Part shown: positions 1 to 8,840 of the stretch, one piece after another
How the letters are laid out: every line of letters starts with the position of its first letter
Position numbering within the stretch: position 1 is the stretch's first letter
NCBI GenBank assembly: GCA_947646015.1
Contig: CANSEY010000013.1
Location: 1 to 64,000 of the forward strand
Direction of reading: 5' to 3'
Source of the DNA: an uncultured Bacteroides sp.
GTDB lineage: Bacteria > Bacteroidota > Bacteroidia > Bacteroidales > Bacteroidaceae
Length of the DNA stretch: 64,000 nucleotides
The notes under the pieces: generated by a model
What the model saw: only the letters and a program-made list of their open reading frames with translations
Database searches by the model: none
Told to the model about the DNA's origin: nothing
Translations under genes and position numbers: made by a program

Positions 1-2
1 CG

Positions 3-347
3 CATGAGTATACAAATGTATTTGATGGGGATGTCACAACTTCTTTTGATTATATCGAACCTTCCGGTGGTTGGTCAGGTCTTGATCTTGGAACTCCTAA
101 GCAGATAGGAAGAATTGTTTATACGCCTCGGAGTTATGATAACTATATTCGTTCGGGTGATGATTATGAGTTATTCTATTGTGCAAGGAGGAATAATTGG
201 AAATCTCTTGGAGACCAAAGGTCTAAAGCGGACTCGCTGATTTATATCAAAATTCCAGTGAATGCTTTACTTTTATTATGTAACAATACACGAGGAATAC
301 AGGAACGAATATTTGTGTATACAGCAGCTGAACAAATTTGGAAGTAA
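3..347 (+). CDS. C-terminal fragment of a discoidin-like surface protein
   Basis: The reading frame is open from base 3 to a TAA at 345-347; the start lies off the left edge. About 114 residues are visible. They read as a small beta-sandwich domain with GWSGLDLGTPKQIGRIVYTP, then RSGDDYELFYC and a basic-aromatic end. This pattern resembles the discoidin-like (F5/8 C-type) domain found at the C-terminus of many Bacteroides secreted proteins, often attached to transglutaminase-like modules. A carbohydrate or protein binding role is an inference from that family. No promoter can be assessed because the gene is cut. It is AT-rich like the rest of the host segment. Confidence 0.6.
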   Translation, partial: HEYTNVFDGDVTTSFDYIEPSGGWSGLDLGTPKQIGRIVYTPRSYDNYIRSGDDYELFYCARRNNWKSLGDQRSKADSLIYIKIPVNALLLLCNNTRGIQERIFVYTAAEQIWK

Positions 348-478
348 ATTCAGATATGATTTTAATAAAAACTTGATTTATTTTGCTAATTGTCATTTAT
401 TAAGCTAGCGATATATGATTTAGTAAAGATGAACAAGTTTAATAAGTAAATAATTATTAATGATTAAATTTTAAAATT

Positions 479-1201
479 ATGATTTCGAGAAAGAAAAGCC
501 TTTTTTTAAGCGTATCAGTATTGATTCTATTTGTGGCGTTAGTTGCACAAAGTTGTAGTTCGGAGAATGACGATTTTGTTGCTAATCCCAACTCATCATT
601 AGAAATGAGAGCTAACCTAGAATCAATGGATAATCGTGCAACAATTGTCAATTCTATAGCCGAATCTGATGAATTATTAGATTACGGAATGAACTGTATG
701 TTACTTGCTGAGAAGTTAAAATCATATACTTCAACTTTGACTCCAGAAGAATTTGATGAACTTATGAATAACTTAAATAATGATGATTATATGATAGAAC
801 TTGTGAGTAAGGTTGACATTGAAAAAGAGGCTTTAATGGTAGAGAATGCACGACAGGAACTATTAGCTAATAAAAGTTTTAAGTTGTTAGATGAGTCCGA
901 AAAAATGAATGTTTTTATTAGATTCTCTGATAATTCGCAGAATACTATGCAACATCTATTGCTAAAAAGTCCGGGTGAAAGTGCAGGAGGTGTTACTAAA
1001 GCGGAATGTAAGCGTAGATATGATGAAGACTACGCTTATGCTTCTGCTATTTATCTATCATCTATGCTCCTTTGTTCTTGTGCAACGGGGGGGCTTGGTG
1101 TATGTCTTTGTGCTATTGGTGCTTCTGCTGGCTATGACTATGCAACAACTCTTGCTGATCGTAGTTATTATGATTGTTTGTCAAATGCTATAGATCGCTA
1201 A
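479..1201 (+). CDS. Cys-rich lipoprotein of unknown function
   Basis: This 240-residue protein has a lipoprotein signal with a lipobox ending in AQSC near residue 26, so it should be exported and lipidated. Residues about 50-160 are helical and acidic. After a GG-containing stretch near residue 168 the composition changes. The last 70 residues carry a CKRR start, many Ala/Gly/Tyr and five further Cys, including CSC and CLC. The tail looks like a compact disulfide-rich or processed peptide. I recognise no family. The next small membrane gene begins at the base after this stop, so the two are probably co-transcribed. A peptide-precursor role is speculation. Confidence 0.7.
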   Translation: MISRKKSLFLSVSVLILFVALVAQSCSSENDDFVANPNSSLEMRANLESMDNRATIVNSIAESDELLDYGMNCMLLAEKLKSYTSTLTPEEFDELMNNLNNDDYMIELVSKVDIEKEALMVENARQELLANKSFKLLDESEKMNVFIRFSDNSQNTMQHLLLKSPGESAGGVTKAECKRRYDEDYAYASAIYLSSMLLCSCATGGLGVCLCAIGASAGYDYATTLADRSYYDCLSNAIDR

Positions 1202-1462
1202 ATGAGGTATTATAATATCTTTATAGTTTTAGCTATACTATCTGTATTGCTCATGACAATTAATAGAAACTATAATTATTTGATAAATGACTGGTATATT
1301 TCAGGTGTTTATGTGTTAATGTGGGTCTTTCTTTTTCTTTATACAGTAAGTAAAGTTCCTAAAAAGAAAAAAGGCTTGAAAGAATATCTTCCTAGCATTT
1401 TAGCCTTTCTTGTGGTTCTATTAAATGTCTTGGATGTGCTTAGAAGACATGTTATGTGTTAA
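1202..1462 (+). CDS. Small inner-membrane protein, unknown
   Basis: The ATG directly follows the TAA of the preceding lipoprotein gene, which implies translational coupling. The 86-residue product has three hydrophobic segments (about residues 4-20, 30-48 and 60-78) separated by a Lys-rich loop near residue 55. No catalytic motif is visible. Tight coupling to the Cys-rich lipoprotein suggests a shared role such as export, processing or protection, but this is inference only. Confidence 0.6.
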   Translation: MRYYNIFIVLAILSVLLMTINRNYNYLINDWYISGVYVLMWVFLFLYTVSKVPKKKKGLKEYLPSILAFLVVLLNVLDVLRRHVMC

Positions 1463-1542
1463 AATAAGTAGATGAAAACTTAGGAATAAATACTTAATGT
1501 TTTGTGGTTTATAATCAACTTTTTATTTATTCCTAAGTAATA

Positions 1543-3144
1543 ATGAGTTTTTATATGTCAAAAGTGAGTATTACTCAAATCGGCTTTGCTCTTCTTTGCA
1601 TTGGTAGTGTTTTTATGTATTCTACCCAGATAACCGATCCCTATATTGTTTCTAAATGGTTATATACGATCTTATTTGTTTTAATTATAACAATATATTG
1701 TTCAATTAGAATGTTATTAGGAAAATCTGTAAAATTTGATACACGATTGGCTGGGATGAGTATTGTTATTGTTTCTAGTTTACAAGCAATATATGGTCTG
1801 TCTCAATGTTTTAATATAACCACCTTTAATACTTTTTATAAGATAATGGGGAGTTTTGAAAATCCTACGGGATTTTCTGCTTGTCTTTGTGTCAGTTTAC
1901 CCTTTTTTGTTGTATTCCAATTATTAAATGAAAATAAGCAAATACGGTATCTAGTATGTTTTTTAGGGATTATTGTTGTAATAGCAATTGTACTATCATA
2001 TTCAAGAGCTGGAATTATTAGTGTTGCAATAGTAATTGCGATATTTTTGTTTCAAAAGCTTAAACAGAAAAGAATTTGGAAGTATCTATTATTATGTAGC
2101 AGTCTGATATTATTGTTGTTTGGTTGCTATTGGATGAAGAAAAACTCAGCCGATGGTAGACTGCTGATTTGGCAATGTGGTATAAATATGGTAAAAGATG
2201 CTCCTTGGATAGGTCATGGGTTGGGTAGTTTCGAAGCGCACTATATGGATTATCAGGCAAATTTCTTTAAGCAATGCGGACAAAGCCGTTTTTCTATGTT
2301 GGCAGATAATGTGAAACAACCATTTAATGAATATCTTGGACTTCTTTTAAATTTTGGGATTATTGGTTTATTAGTATTGTTGTTATTGATGGTAATAATT
2401 ATATATTGCTATAGGAAGAATCCAAGTGTAGAAAAGCAAATAGCCTTTTATTCTTTGTCTTCAATAGGAATATTCTCGTTCTTTTCTTATCCATTTGCAT
2501 ATCCTTTCGTTTGGGTTGTGACATTTTTAAGCATATTCATAATAACTAGTGAATATATCAAACCTTTATTTTCTAATATCCTAATAAAGAAAATAGCTTG
2601 TATGTTCATACTTACATATTCTCTTTTCGGGAGTAGTAAATTGTTCGAACGTATTCAAGCAGAATTAGACTGGGGAAAAGCTTCTACGCTAGCGTTATGT
2701 AAGTCATATAATGAAACTCTTCCAACCTATGAGAGATTAGAAAAGATGTTTGTGAGTAATCCCTATTTTCTCTATAATTATGCTGCTGTTCTTCAAGAAA
2801 TGAAGCAATATACCGAAAGTCTAGAAGTGGCTTTAAAATGTCGTCAATATTGGGCAGATTATGATTTAGAGTTAATAATTGGGGAAAATTACCAGCAGCT
2901 TAACAAACCTGAACTGGCGGAAAAATATTATAATAGTGCATCTATGATGTGCCCTTCGCGCTTTCTACCTCTTTATAAACTATTCCATTTATACAAAACG
3001 AATGGTGAAAAAGAACGATCGCTTGCTATGGCTGAGGCCGTTATTAGCAAACCGATGAAAATTAAGACAACTACTATTAGGATGATGAAAAGAGAAATGG
3101 AAAGAGAAATACAAAAAATGAATATGTCTATAAAACTAGAATGA
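1543..3144 (+). CDS. O-antigen-ligase-like membrane protein with TPR tail
   Basis: The protein has 533 residues. The first ~350 hold about ten transmembrane helices with a large periplasmic loop containing GSFENPTGFSA (about residue 103) and a Ser/Arg loop SYSRAGIIS. This layout is typical of the Wzy_C / O-antigen ligase family. The last ~150 residues form tetratricopeptide-like helices (YNYAAVLQEMKQYTESLEVA, then AEKYYNSASMMCPS). Family members polymerise or ligate glycans at the periplasmic face. The gene lies 80 bases after the small membrane gene, not in a polysaccharide cluster, so the substrate may be unusual. Alternative: a membrane component of a peptide or glycoconjugate export unit. 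Confidence 0.7.
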   Translation: MSFYMSKVSITQIGFALLCIGSVFMYSTQITDPYIVSKWLYTILFVLIITIYCSIRMLLGKSVKFDTRLAGMSIVIVSSLQAIYGLSQCFNITTFNTFYKIMGSFENPTGFSACLCVSLPFFVVFQLLNENKQIRYLVCFLGIIVVIAIVLSYSRAGIISVAIVIAIFLFQKLKQKRIWKYLLLCSSLILLLFGCYWMKKNSADGRLLIWQCGINMVKDAPWIGHGLGSFEAHYMDYQANFFKQCGQSRFSMLADNVKQPFNEYLGLLLNFGIIGLLVLLLLMVIIIYCYRKNPSVEKQIAFYSLSSIGIFSFFSYPFAYPFVWVVTFLSIFIITSEYIKPLFSNILIKKIACMFILTYSLFGSSKLFERIQAELDWGKASTLALCKSYNETLPTYERLEKMFVSNPYFLYNYAAVLQEMKQYTESLEVALKCRQYWADYDLELIIGENYQQLNKPELAEKYYNSASMMCPSRFLPLYKLFHLYKTNGEKERSLAMAEAVISKPMKIKTTTIRMMKREMEREIQKMNMSIKLE

Positions 3145-3210
3145 ATATGGAATTAATACGGTTGTTGTCAATCACTTCGCTTGTGCATTTAGGAATCTAC
3201 GGATTGTTTA

Positions 3211-4752
3211 TTGTGTGATAATAGAAATAAATATAGTAACCGAATGAGAATTTATAAAACACTAATGAATAAAACATTCATTTATCTGCTAATAGCAGTA
3301 TTGGCAGCTTGCAAAAGTACTCCTTACTCTGATGAAACTACTAAAAGTGACCTTCGTGCGCCTGCTTATCCGTTATTAACTTTGCATCCGCATGTGAAAC
3401 TTTGGTCTATGACGGATGAACTGAACAAACAGAATATGACTTTTGGCGGCAGCACACAACTTCCTTTTGTTGGCTTCTTACGGGTAGACGGTGCTATGTA
3501 CCGTTTTATGGGTAGTAAAGAACTGCCGATGCAAGCTATCGCTCCGATGGCGCTTGACCATGAAAAGTGGGAAGGAAAGTTCACTTCATTAGTTCCTGAT
3601 GAAGGATGGGAGCAACCGGATTTTGATGACAAGTACTGGCAATTGTCAGAAGGGGCATTTGGCACGCCTGGCATGTGGGAAGCAAGAACACAATGGACTT
3701 CTTCTAATATTTGGGTACGAAGAGAGGTTGAAGTTGATCCGTATCTTCTGGAGCATAAAAAGATTTATTTGCGCTATTCTCATGACGATGTATTTCAATT
3801 GTACATCAATGGGAAGCAATTGGTGAATACCGGATATGACTGGGGAGCAAACTTTAAAGTGGAAGTCCCGGACTCAATTCTGCAAACAATGAAAAGTGGA
3901 AAAGCGTTGATTGCCGCTCATTGTGAGAATCGTGTGGGAGGAGGATTGGTAGACTTCGGACTCTTTGCCGAGGAACCGACTATGCCGGTGGAAAAGGTAG
4001 CCCCCATCTCTTATGAAAAAGAGTGGACGGGAAGATATACTATGGAGCAACCTCAGGAAAATTGGGAAGCCAAAGAGTTTGACGATACAACATGGACAGA
4101 AGGACAGGCGGCCTTCGGCACGGATGATCAACGAAATGTGCATACTCCCTGGTTCTCACCTAATATATGGGTGAGGCGCGAACTGACATTCGACCCGGCG
4201 TTGGTGAAAAACAAGCAACTGTATTTACGCTATTCCCATGATGATGTATTTCAATTGTATGTGAATGGAATGCAACTGGTCAGCACGGGATATGAGTGGA
4301 AAAGTGATCTCAGAGTAAATATCCCGGATTCTATTGCAGAAACTATGAAAGATGGGAAAGCCGTGATTGCCGCTCATTGTGAGAATCGTATGGGAGGTGC
4401 ATTGGTTGACTTCGGACTATATGCAGAATTGAGGGAAGCTGAACAAACGTCTGTCGATGTGCAAGCAACCCAAACACATTATACCTTCGAATGTGGAGAT
4501 GTAGAACTGAAACTTAGCTTTACCGCTCCTTATCTGTTGGACGATCTGGAGACACTTGCCCGTCCGGTCAATTATATCTCTTATCAGGCTAAAGCATTGG
4601 ATGGCAAAGAACATGATGTTGCTGTTTATTTTGAAATAGACCCGCACAAGGCATTTCGTGCCGGACAATCTACACAAATATACGGAAACTCGCTCACATA
4701 CGGATGGATTTCAGAGGAATAATGCAAAGTGCTTGGACGAGAAAGGGATAAG
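3211..4752 (+). pseudogene. Disrupted glutaminase-like (DUF4964/DUF5127) lipoprotein gene
   Basis: An ORF of 503 codons ends at a TAA at 4720-4722. The likely start is the ATG at 3265 (MNKTF), giving a lipoprotein signal with lipobox LAAC. A DUF4964-like segment follows (APAYPLLTLHPHVKLWS). Two copies of a ~130-residue module come next, each with WVRRE, LYLRYSHDDVFQLYVNG-type and AAHCEN motifs. A DUF5127-like start (THYTFECGDVELKLSF) follows. Full family members are usually over 800 residues, so the C-terminal half is missing. In the same frame after the TAA the codons read CKVLGRERDK, resembling the conserved LGRKGD stretch of the family. Host sequence may therefore run to about 4752, with a nonsense mutation besides the element insertion. 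Confidence 0.65.
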
Positions 4753-5078
4753 TCGTTTTGTTCCACATTCTTCCATTTGAGGTTTTTGACCTGTTTTTGG
4801 GGAGTTAGGCAAACAAATCGCTACTTATCCGTTGCCTTTTCGGGATTGAAAATAGGTATGAAATTTACTTCCAAAACTGTTTTTCTACCCCTGTTCACCA
4901 CCGCAAGAACGCTGTTCTGTCTGTTTTTTGCTAATGCAAAGTTAGTCAAAATTTTCCGTATCAGGAAAAAATACAGTCTCAGATTGGAAGTCAAGGGGGC
5001 TTTTTCTATATTCCGCTATATTTTTCATGCCATTCATTTGCTCGCTATATAATAATTTTGCAAACAAAGGAATAGGTT
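4753..5078. other. Left end of the integrative element (attL region) and integrase leader
   Basis: No gene is supported in this stretch. Host homology appears to stop near 4752 and the first element gene starts at 5079, so the left attachment site and integrase arm sites should lie here. A GCAAA word occurs at 4724-4728 and again near 4937. I cannot define the core because the other end of the element is outside the window. Confidence 0.5.
5053..5060 (+). promoter_or_regulatory. Putative -7 promoter element of first integrase gene
   Basis: TAATTTTG fits the Bacteroides -7 consensus TAnnTTTG and lies 18 bases upstream of the integrase ATG. A TTTG word occurs at 5037-5040, but its spacing is shorter than the usual 19-21 bases, so the -33 element is not convincing. 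Confidence 0.45.
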
Positions 5079-6302
5079 ATGAATCAGGCAAATGTAAAGG
5101 TGTCGTTCTACCTGAAAAAGAGCGAGGCGGATGCCAATGGCGAATGTCCGGTAATGGCTAAGTTGAACATCGGAAAATACTCTGAAGCGGCATTCAGCGT
5201 GAAGATGAAAGTGCCGCAATCCCGATGGACTTCGGGGCGTGCGTCTGGCAAGAGTGTGACGGCAAAGGAAATCAACAACCGGCTGGATGAGATCCGTGCG
5301 GTGGCGTTGAGTATCTATAACGAGCAGTCTGCCGTCCGTGACGGTGTGACCGCTGAGGAAGTGAAAAGCATTTTGCTTGGAATGGCAAGCGGGCAGGAAA
5401 CACTGTTGAGCTATTTCAGGCAATTCATCAACAACTTTGAAAAGCGAGTTGGAGTCAACCGCACAGCCAAAAGTTTGCAGGCATACCGCAATGCCTATAG
5501 GCACATTGAGAAGTTTCTGCAAGAAAAATACAGGCTAACGGATATTCCTTTCTCGGCATTGGACCGCTCCTTCATCGACAAATACGACCTGTACCTTCGT
5601 ACCGAACGCAATCTCGCTCCTGGAACCGTCATCAACCTGACCGTCCAACTGAAAACCATCGTGGGTGAGGCTATCGCTGACGGTATCATTACCGTTTATC
5701 CGTTCATGGGTTACGAGCCGGTTCGTCCGAAAGCGGTGCAGAAGTATCTTACCGATGAAGAGCTGCAACGGCTTATGACCACTCCGCTCCATAGGCAGAC
5801 ACTTTACCTTGTCCGTGACATGTTCCTGTTTTCCTGCTTCACCGGCATTTCATACAGGGATATGCGCTCGCTGACAAAAGAAAACCTGTCGCTTGCGGAA
5901 GACGGCACATGGTGGATTAAAAGTGCCCGCCAGAAGACCAAGATAGAATTTGAAATCCCCTTGTTGGACTTGCCGTTACAGATTCTGAAAAAGTACAGTG
6001 ATGCCGTTTCTGATAACAGGCTGCTACCGATGTATTGTAATTCCAACATGAATCTCTACCTGAAAGAGATTGCCCGGATTTGCAACATCAACCGTCCGCT
6101 GGTATTTCACGTGGCCAGGCACACCTACGCCACGGAAATCACCCTTTCGCATGGGGTTCCTCTTGAAACCGTCAGCAAAATGCTCGGACATAGCCGGATT
6201 GAAACCACACGTATTTACGCGAAAGTGACCGATGACAAGATTGATTCCGACACAAGGACTTTGAACCGGAAAATATCGGAACGTTTTTCCGTCGTGATTT
6301 GA
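5079..6302 (+). CDS. Tyrosine recombinase 1 (integrase)
   Basis: The product has 407 residues in the usual order: an N-terminal arm-DNA-binding domain (residues about 5-90), a SAM-like core-binding domain (about 110-210) and a catalytic domain (220-400). Visible catalytic features are HVARHTYATE (HxxR), MLGHSRIETTRIYAKV (H and nucleophilic Tyr) and a conserved Lys region before them. The box-I region reads FTGISYRDM, so the canonical first Arg is not in its normal place, as in IntDOT-like enzymes. It probably catalyses integration and excision of the element by strand exchange through a 3'-phosphotyrosine. It is first at the left end and followed after 23 bases by a second recombinase. Confidence 0.93.
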   Translation: MNQANVKVSFYLKKSEADANGECPVMAKLNIGKYSEAAFSVKMKVPQSRWTSGRASGKSVTAKEINNRLDEIRAVALSIYNEQSAVRDGVTAEEVKSILLGMASGQETLLSYFRQFINNFEKRVGVNRTAKSLQAYRNAYRHIEKFLQEKYRLTDIPFSALDRSFIDKYDLYLRTERNLAPGTVINLTVQLKTIVGEAIADGIITVYPFMGYEPVRPKAVQKYLTDEELQRLMTTPLHRQTLYLVRDMFLFSCFTGISYRDMRSLTKENLSLAEDGTWWIKSARQKTKIEFEIPLLDLPLQILKKYSDAVSDNRLLPMYCNSNMNLYLKEIARICNINRPLVFHVARHTYATEITLSHGVPLETVSKMLGHSRIETTRIYAKVTDDKIDSDTRTLNRKISERFSVVI

Positions 6303-6325
6303 TTACCTCTTAAAAAAACAAGAAC

Positions 6326-7627
6326 ATGGAAAAGAATATAGAAAACCAGAATATCAAGCGGCGTAGTACATTTGCCGTATTGTTCTATATAAACCGCACG
6401 AAAGTCCGCAAGGACGGAATGTGCCAGTTATTGTGCAAGGTAAGCATCGATGCCGAATGGGCACAGATAGGAACCAAAGTATCCGTCAATCCCTCTATTT
6501 GGAATCCCGACAAAGGACGCGCCGACGGACGGAGTGAAAATGCAGTTACGGTGAACCGCGCCATAGATGACCTGACAGACGAGATAACCGGACATTACGA
6601 CAGGATAAAGAACAGTCTGGGGTTCATTACAGCGGAACTTGTCAAGAATGCAGTCAAAGGCATCGGGCAGAAACCACTTACCCTGCTTGCCTTGTTCAGG
6701 GAGCATAACGAGGAGTTCAAGAAGCGTATCGGGATAGACCGCATACAGGAAACATACGACTCCTACAAGCGTTCCTACAAGCATCTTTCCGCTTTTGTTC
6801 AGGAGAAGAAAGGCGTGGAGGACGTGACATTGAGAAGCCTTGACCGTGCGTTTTATGACGACTTCGAGTTGTTCCTGCGCACGAACCGCAACCAAAAACC
6901 CAAGACCGTACATGAACACCTGTACCGCCTGAAGAAGCTGACAATGCGGGCGGTCAGCCAGGGGACATTGCGCCGTGACCCTTACTGCCGCCTGCATCCC
7001 GAACTGCCAAAAAGAAAAAGCCGGCACATGAAATTGGAGGACTTGAAGACACTGATGACCACCCCGGTGGAGAAGCCTCAACTGCAATTCGTAAGGGATA
7101 TGTTCATTTTCTCGACATTTACCGGATTGGCGTATGCGGACTTGAAAAAACTGTCGGTCAATGATGTCACGCAGGCTGAGGACGGCACATGGTGGATTCA
7201 CATCCACAGGCAAAAGACGGATACGCTTTCGTCTGTCCGCCTGTTGGATATTCCCCTTCAAATCATCGAGAAATATCGTAGCCAAAGAACCGGGGACAAG
7301 GTATTCAATGTTTACAATCGTGGATATTTTATAACATTGACACGAGAGCTGGGACAGGTATATGGCTTTGATTTGACCTACCATCAGGCCAGGCATAATT
7401 TCGGGACCCACATCACCCTCTCGCTCGGTGTGCCGATAGAGACGGTCAGCCGCATGATGGGACACAACTCCATTTCCACCACCCAGCTGTATGCCCAAGT
7501 AACGGACACCAAAGTGGACGAGGATATGAAACGGCTAAAGTCCACAGGTTTCGGAAAACAGATACAGCTTTGCGAAGAAGATTTCATCGTCAAGAAAAAA
7601 CGGGGAAGAAAGTCTGAAATGGCATAA
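6326..7627 (+). CDS. Tyrosine recombinase 2
   Basis: This 433-residue protein has the same three-domain layout as its neighbour and clear sequence similarity in the catalytic domain (FTGLAYADL, then YHQARHNFGTH, then MMGHNSISTTQLYAQV). Arg I is replaced by Ala in the box-I region, while HxxR, the second His and the Tyr are present. A Lys/Arg-rich tail ends the protein. The gene is 23 bases after recombinase 1 and probably co-transcribed. Paired recombinases at one end suggest both are needed for insertion or excision, or that one acts in resolution or inversion; the sequence does not decide this. Confidence 0.92.
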   Translation: MEKNIENQNIKRRSTFAVLFYINRTKVRKDGMCQLLCKVSIDAEWAQIGTKVSVNPSIWNPDKGRADGRSENAVTVNRAIDDLTDEITGHYDRIKNSLGFITAELVKNAVKGIGQKPLTLLALFREHNEEFKKRIGIDRIQETYDSYKRSYKHLSAFVQEKKGVEDVTLRSLDRAFYDDFELFLRTNRNQKPKTVHEHLYRLKKLTMRAVSQGTLRRDPYCRLHPELPKRKSRHMKLEDLKTLMTTPVEKPQLQFVRDMFIFSTFTGLAYADLKKLSVNDVTQAEDGTWWIHIHRQKTDTLSSVRLLDIPLQIIEKYRSQRTGDKVFNVYNRGYFITLTRELGQVYGFDLTYHQARHNFGTHITLSLGVPIETVSRMMGHNSISTTQLYAQVTDTKVDEDMKRLKSTGFGKQIQLCEEDFIVKKKRGRKSEMA

Positions 7628-7634
7628 AATAAAA

Positions 7635-7682
7635 ACGGAGAAATGCCCTTTGTAAAAAGGAAATCATTTCTCCGTCTCTTTT
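7635..7682. terminator. Bidirectional intrinsic terminator
   Basis: Perfect 11-bp arms ACGGAGAAATG (7635-7645) and CATTTCTCCGT (7665-7675) are followed by a T-rich run on the plus strand and preceded by an A-rich run that serves the minus strand. It separates the convergent recombinase operon and the excisionase-like genes. Confidence 0.75.
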
Positions 7683-7693
7683 AGTGAACGATG

Positions 7694-8005
7694 CTATACC
7701 CATCGTTGTTCTTCCCGGCAACGCTTGTAGGAATCCTCCAGTATCTTCAGAATATCCGATTCCTTATACAGAGTCTTGCCCTGCACCATGTAATAAGGAA
7801 CCACCCCGAATGTCCGGTACTCCTGCAATGTGCGCCTGCTTACCCGCAGGACTTTGGAGAGTTCCTCGTCAGTGAGGAAGCGCTCACCGTTAAAGAGGGA
7901 TTTCGGCATCTTCTCAATCACGGAGAGCATCTTCTCCATTTTTTCCAGCCCTTGAAACATCACGTCGATCCGAGGGTCTTTGTCGTCCAAGAAATGATAG
8001 CTCAT
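7694..8005 (-). CDS. Excisionase-like helix-turn-helix protein 1
   Basis: A 103-residue basic protein. Residues about 45-95 form a MerR-type / HTH_17 DNA-binding fold: FLTDEELSKVLRVSRRTLQ, then a wing with GVVPYYMVQGKTLYKESDI. The N-terminal half is a coiled-coil-like helix (MFQGLEKMEKMLSVIEKM). Small HTH proteins of this type act as recombination directionality factors or regulators in Bacteroides conjugative elements. Its start overlaps the stop of the upstream gene by 4 bases, so it is the last of three coupled genes. Confidence 0.85.
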   Translation of the reverse strand: MSYHFLDDKDPRIDVMFQGLEKMEKMLSVIEKMPKSLFNGERFLTDEELSKVLRVSRRTLQEYRTFGVVPYYMVQGKTLYKESDILKILEDSYKRCREEQRWV

Positions 8006-8298
8006 AATCTGCTTTTTATTAAAGGGTGATAATTCAAATCCAACAATCTCTGTACGTCTTCAGGCTTGTAGAACAGCTTGTTCTTGATACGGCTGAAAGG
8101 CAATATCCCTTTGTTGCGATATACCTGTAGTGTCTTCTTGTTGATGCGAAGCACATCGCACACCTCCTGATTATCCAGCCAGTTTTTCAAGCCGAGGTCC
8201 TCGGCCGGACGGCATACCCGCGTCATCCGTTCCTCAAAATCACAGAACCGGACACGCAATTCTTCAAAAGTCTGTTTGTCAACACATATTATTTCCAT
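8002..8298 (-). CDS. Excisionase-like helix-turn-helix protein 2
   Basis: A 98-residue paralogue of its two neighbours. The HTH_17-type segment reads WLDNQEVCDVLRINKKTLQ with the wing KGILPFSRIKNKLFYKPEDV. It overlaps the downstream gene by 4 bases and follows the upstream gene by 19. It probably binds DNA near the attachment sites or promoters to control excision. The exact target is unknown. Confidence 0.85.
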   Translation of the reverse strand: MEIICVDKQTFEELRVRFCDFEERMTRVCRPAEDLGLKNWLDNQEVCDVLRINKKTLQVYRNKGILPFSRIKNKLFYKPEDVQRLLDLNYHPLIKSRL

Positions 8299-8317
8299 AA
8301 TCCTTGCTTCATTTTAA

Positions 8318-8623
8318 TTAAACATTTGGCTGATGTCTGAACCTCGCCGGCAATGACTTGCCCTTTTGGTTGAGGAACGCCTCCACTTCGGATGCCTTGT
8401 AGTAGGTTCTCCCGTCAATCATGTAATAGGTCACGAGCTTCTTCTGGCGGTAACGCGCCAGCGTGCGTTTGGTGATGCCGAGCAGCCGGCACAGGTCGTA
8501 GTTGTCCAAGAGCGTGTCGCCGTCCAGGCATTCCTTCAGCTTGTTCATACGCTCCAATGCCCGCTCTATCCTGTCGAACCGTTCCATGATTTGGGCGAAC
8601 ATCTCGCTGTTTATCTGTAACAT
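8318..8623 (-). CDS. Excisionase-like helix-turn-helix protein 3
   Basis: A 101-residue protein, first of the three-gene set. The N-terminal helix carries heptad-like spacing (MFAQIMERFDRIERALERM). It is followed by the HTH segment LLDNYDLCRLLGITKRTLA and the wing KKLVTYYMIDGRTYYKASEV. A Lys/Arg-rich tail ends the protein. The region upstream of its start contains several perfect dyads, candidate sites for this family. Confidence 0.85.
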   Translation of the reverse strand: MLQINSEMFAQIMERFDRIERALERMNKLKECLDGDTLLDNYDLCRLLGITKRTLARYRQKKLVTYYMIDGRTYYKASEVEAFLNQKGKSLPARFRHQPNV

Positions 8624-8665
8624 GAGTAATCTGTTTTAAGTGTAACTTATCGTTTGCTTACACCT

Positions 8666-8820
8666 TGTTGCGCAACAGGTTATATCATATTATAAGGCCA
8701 ACAGCGTACCAATGACACCGATAGACACCAAGAGGAACTGATATAACATTGTATATCAGTGAAATAAAAATCTGAGGCTGTAAAAATGAATAAATGGCGA
8801 ATCTTGCAAATTGCAAGATT
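8666..8820. promoter_or_regulatory. Cluster of three perfect DNA dyads
   Basis: Three unrelated palindromes lie between the HTH genes and the DHFR-like gene: TGTTGCGCAACA at 8666-8677; ACTGATATA and TATATCAGT around a 6-base spacer at 8737-8760; and AATCTTGCAA and TTGCAAGATT around one base at 8800-8820. A weaker TTGCA/TGCAA pair follows directly. Their perfection and clustering suggest protein binding sites for regulators or recombination accessory proteins. No gene is seen between 8624 and 8840. Confidence 0.55.
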
Positions 8821-8840
8821 TCCTTGCAGGATGCAATGGA

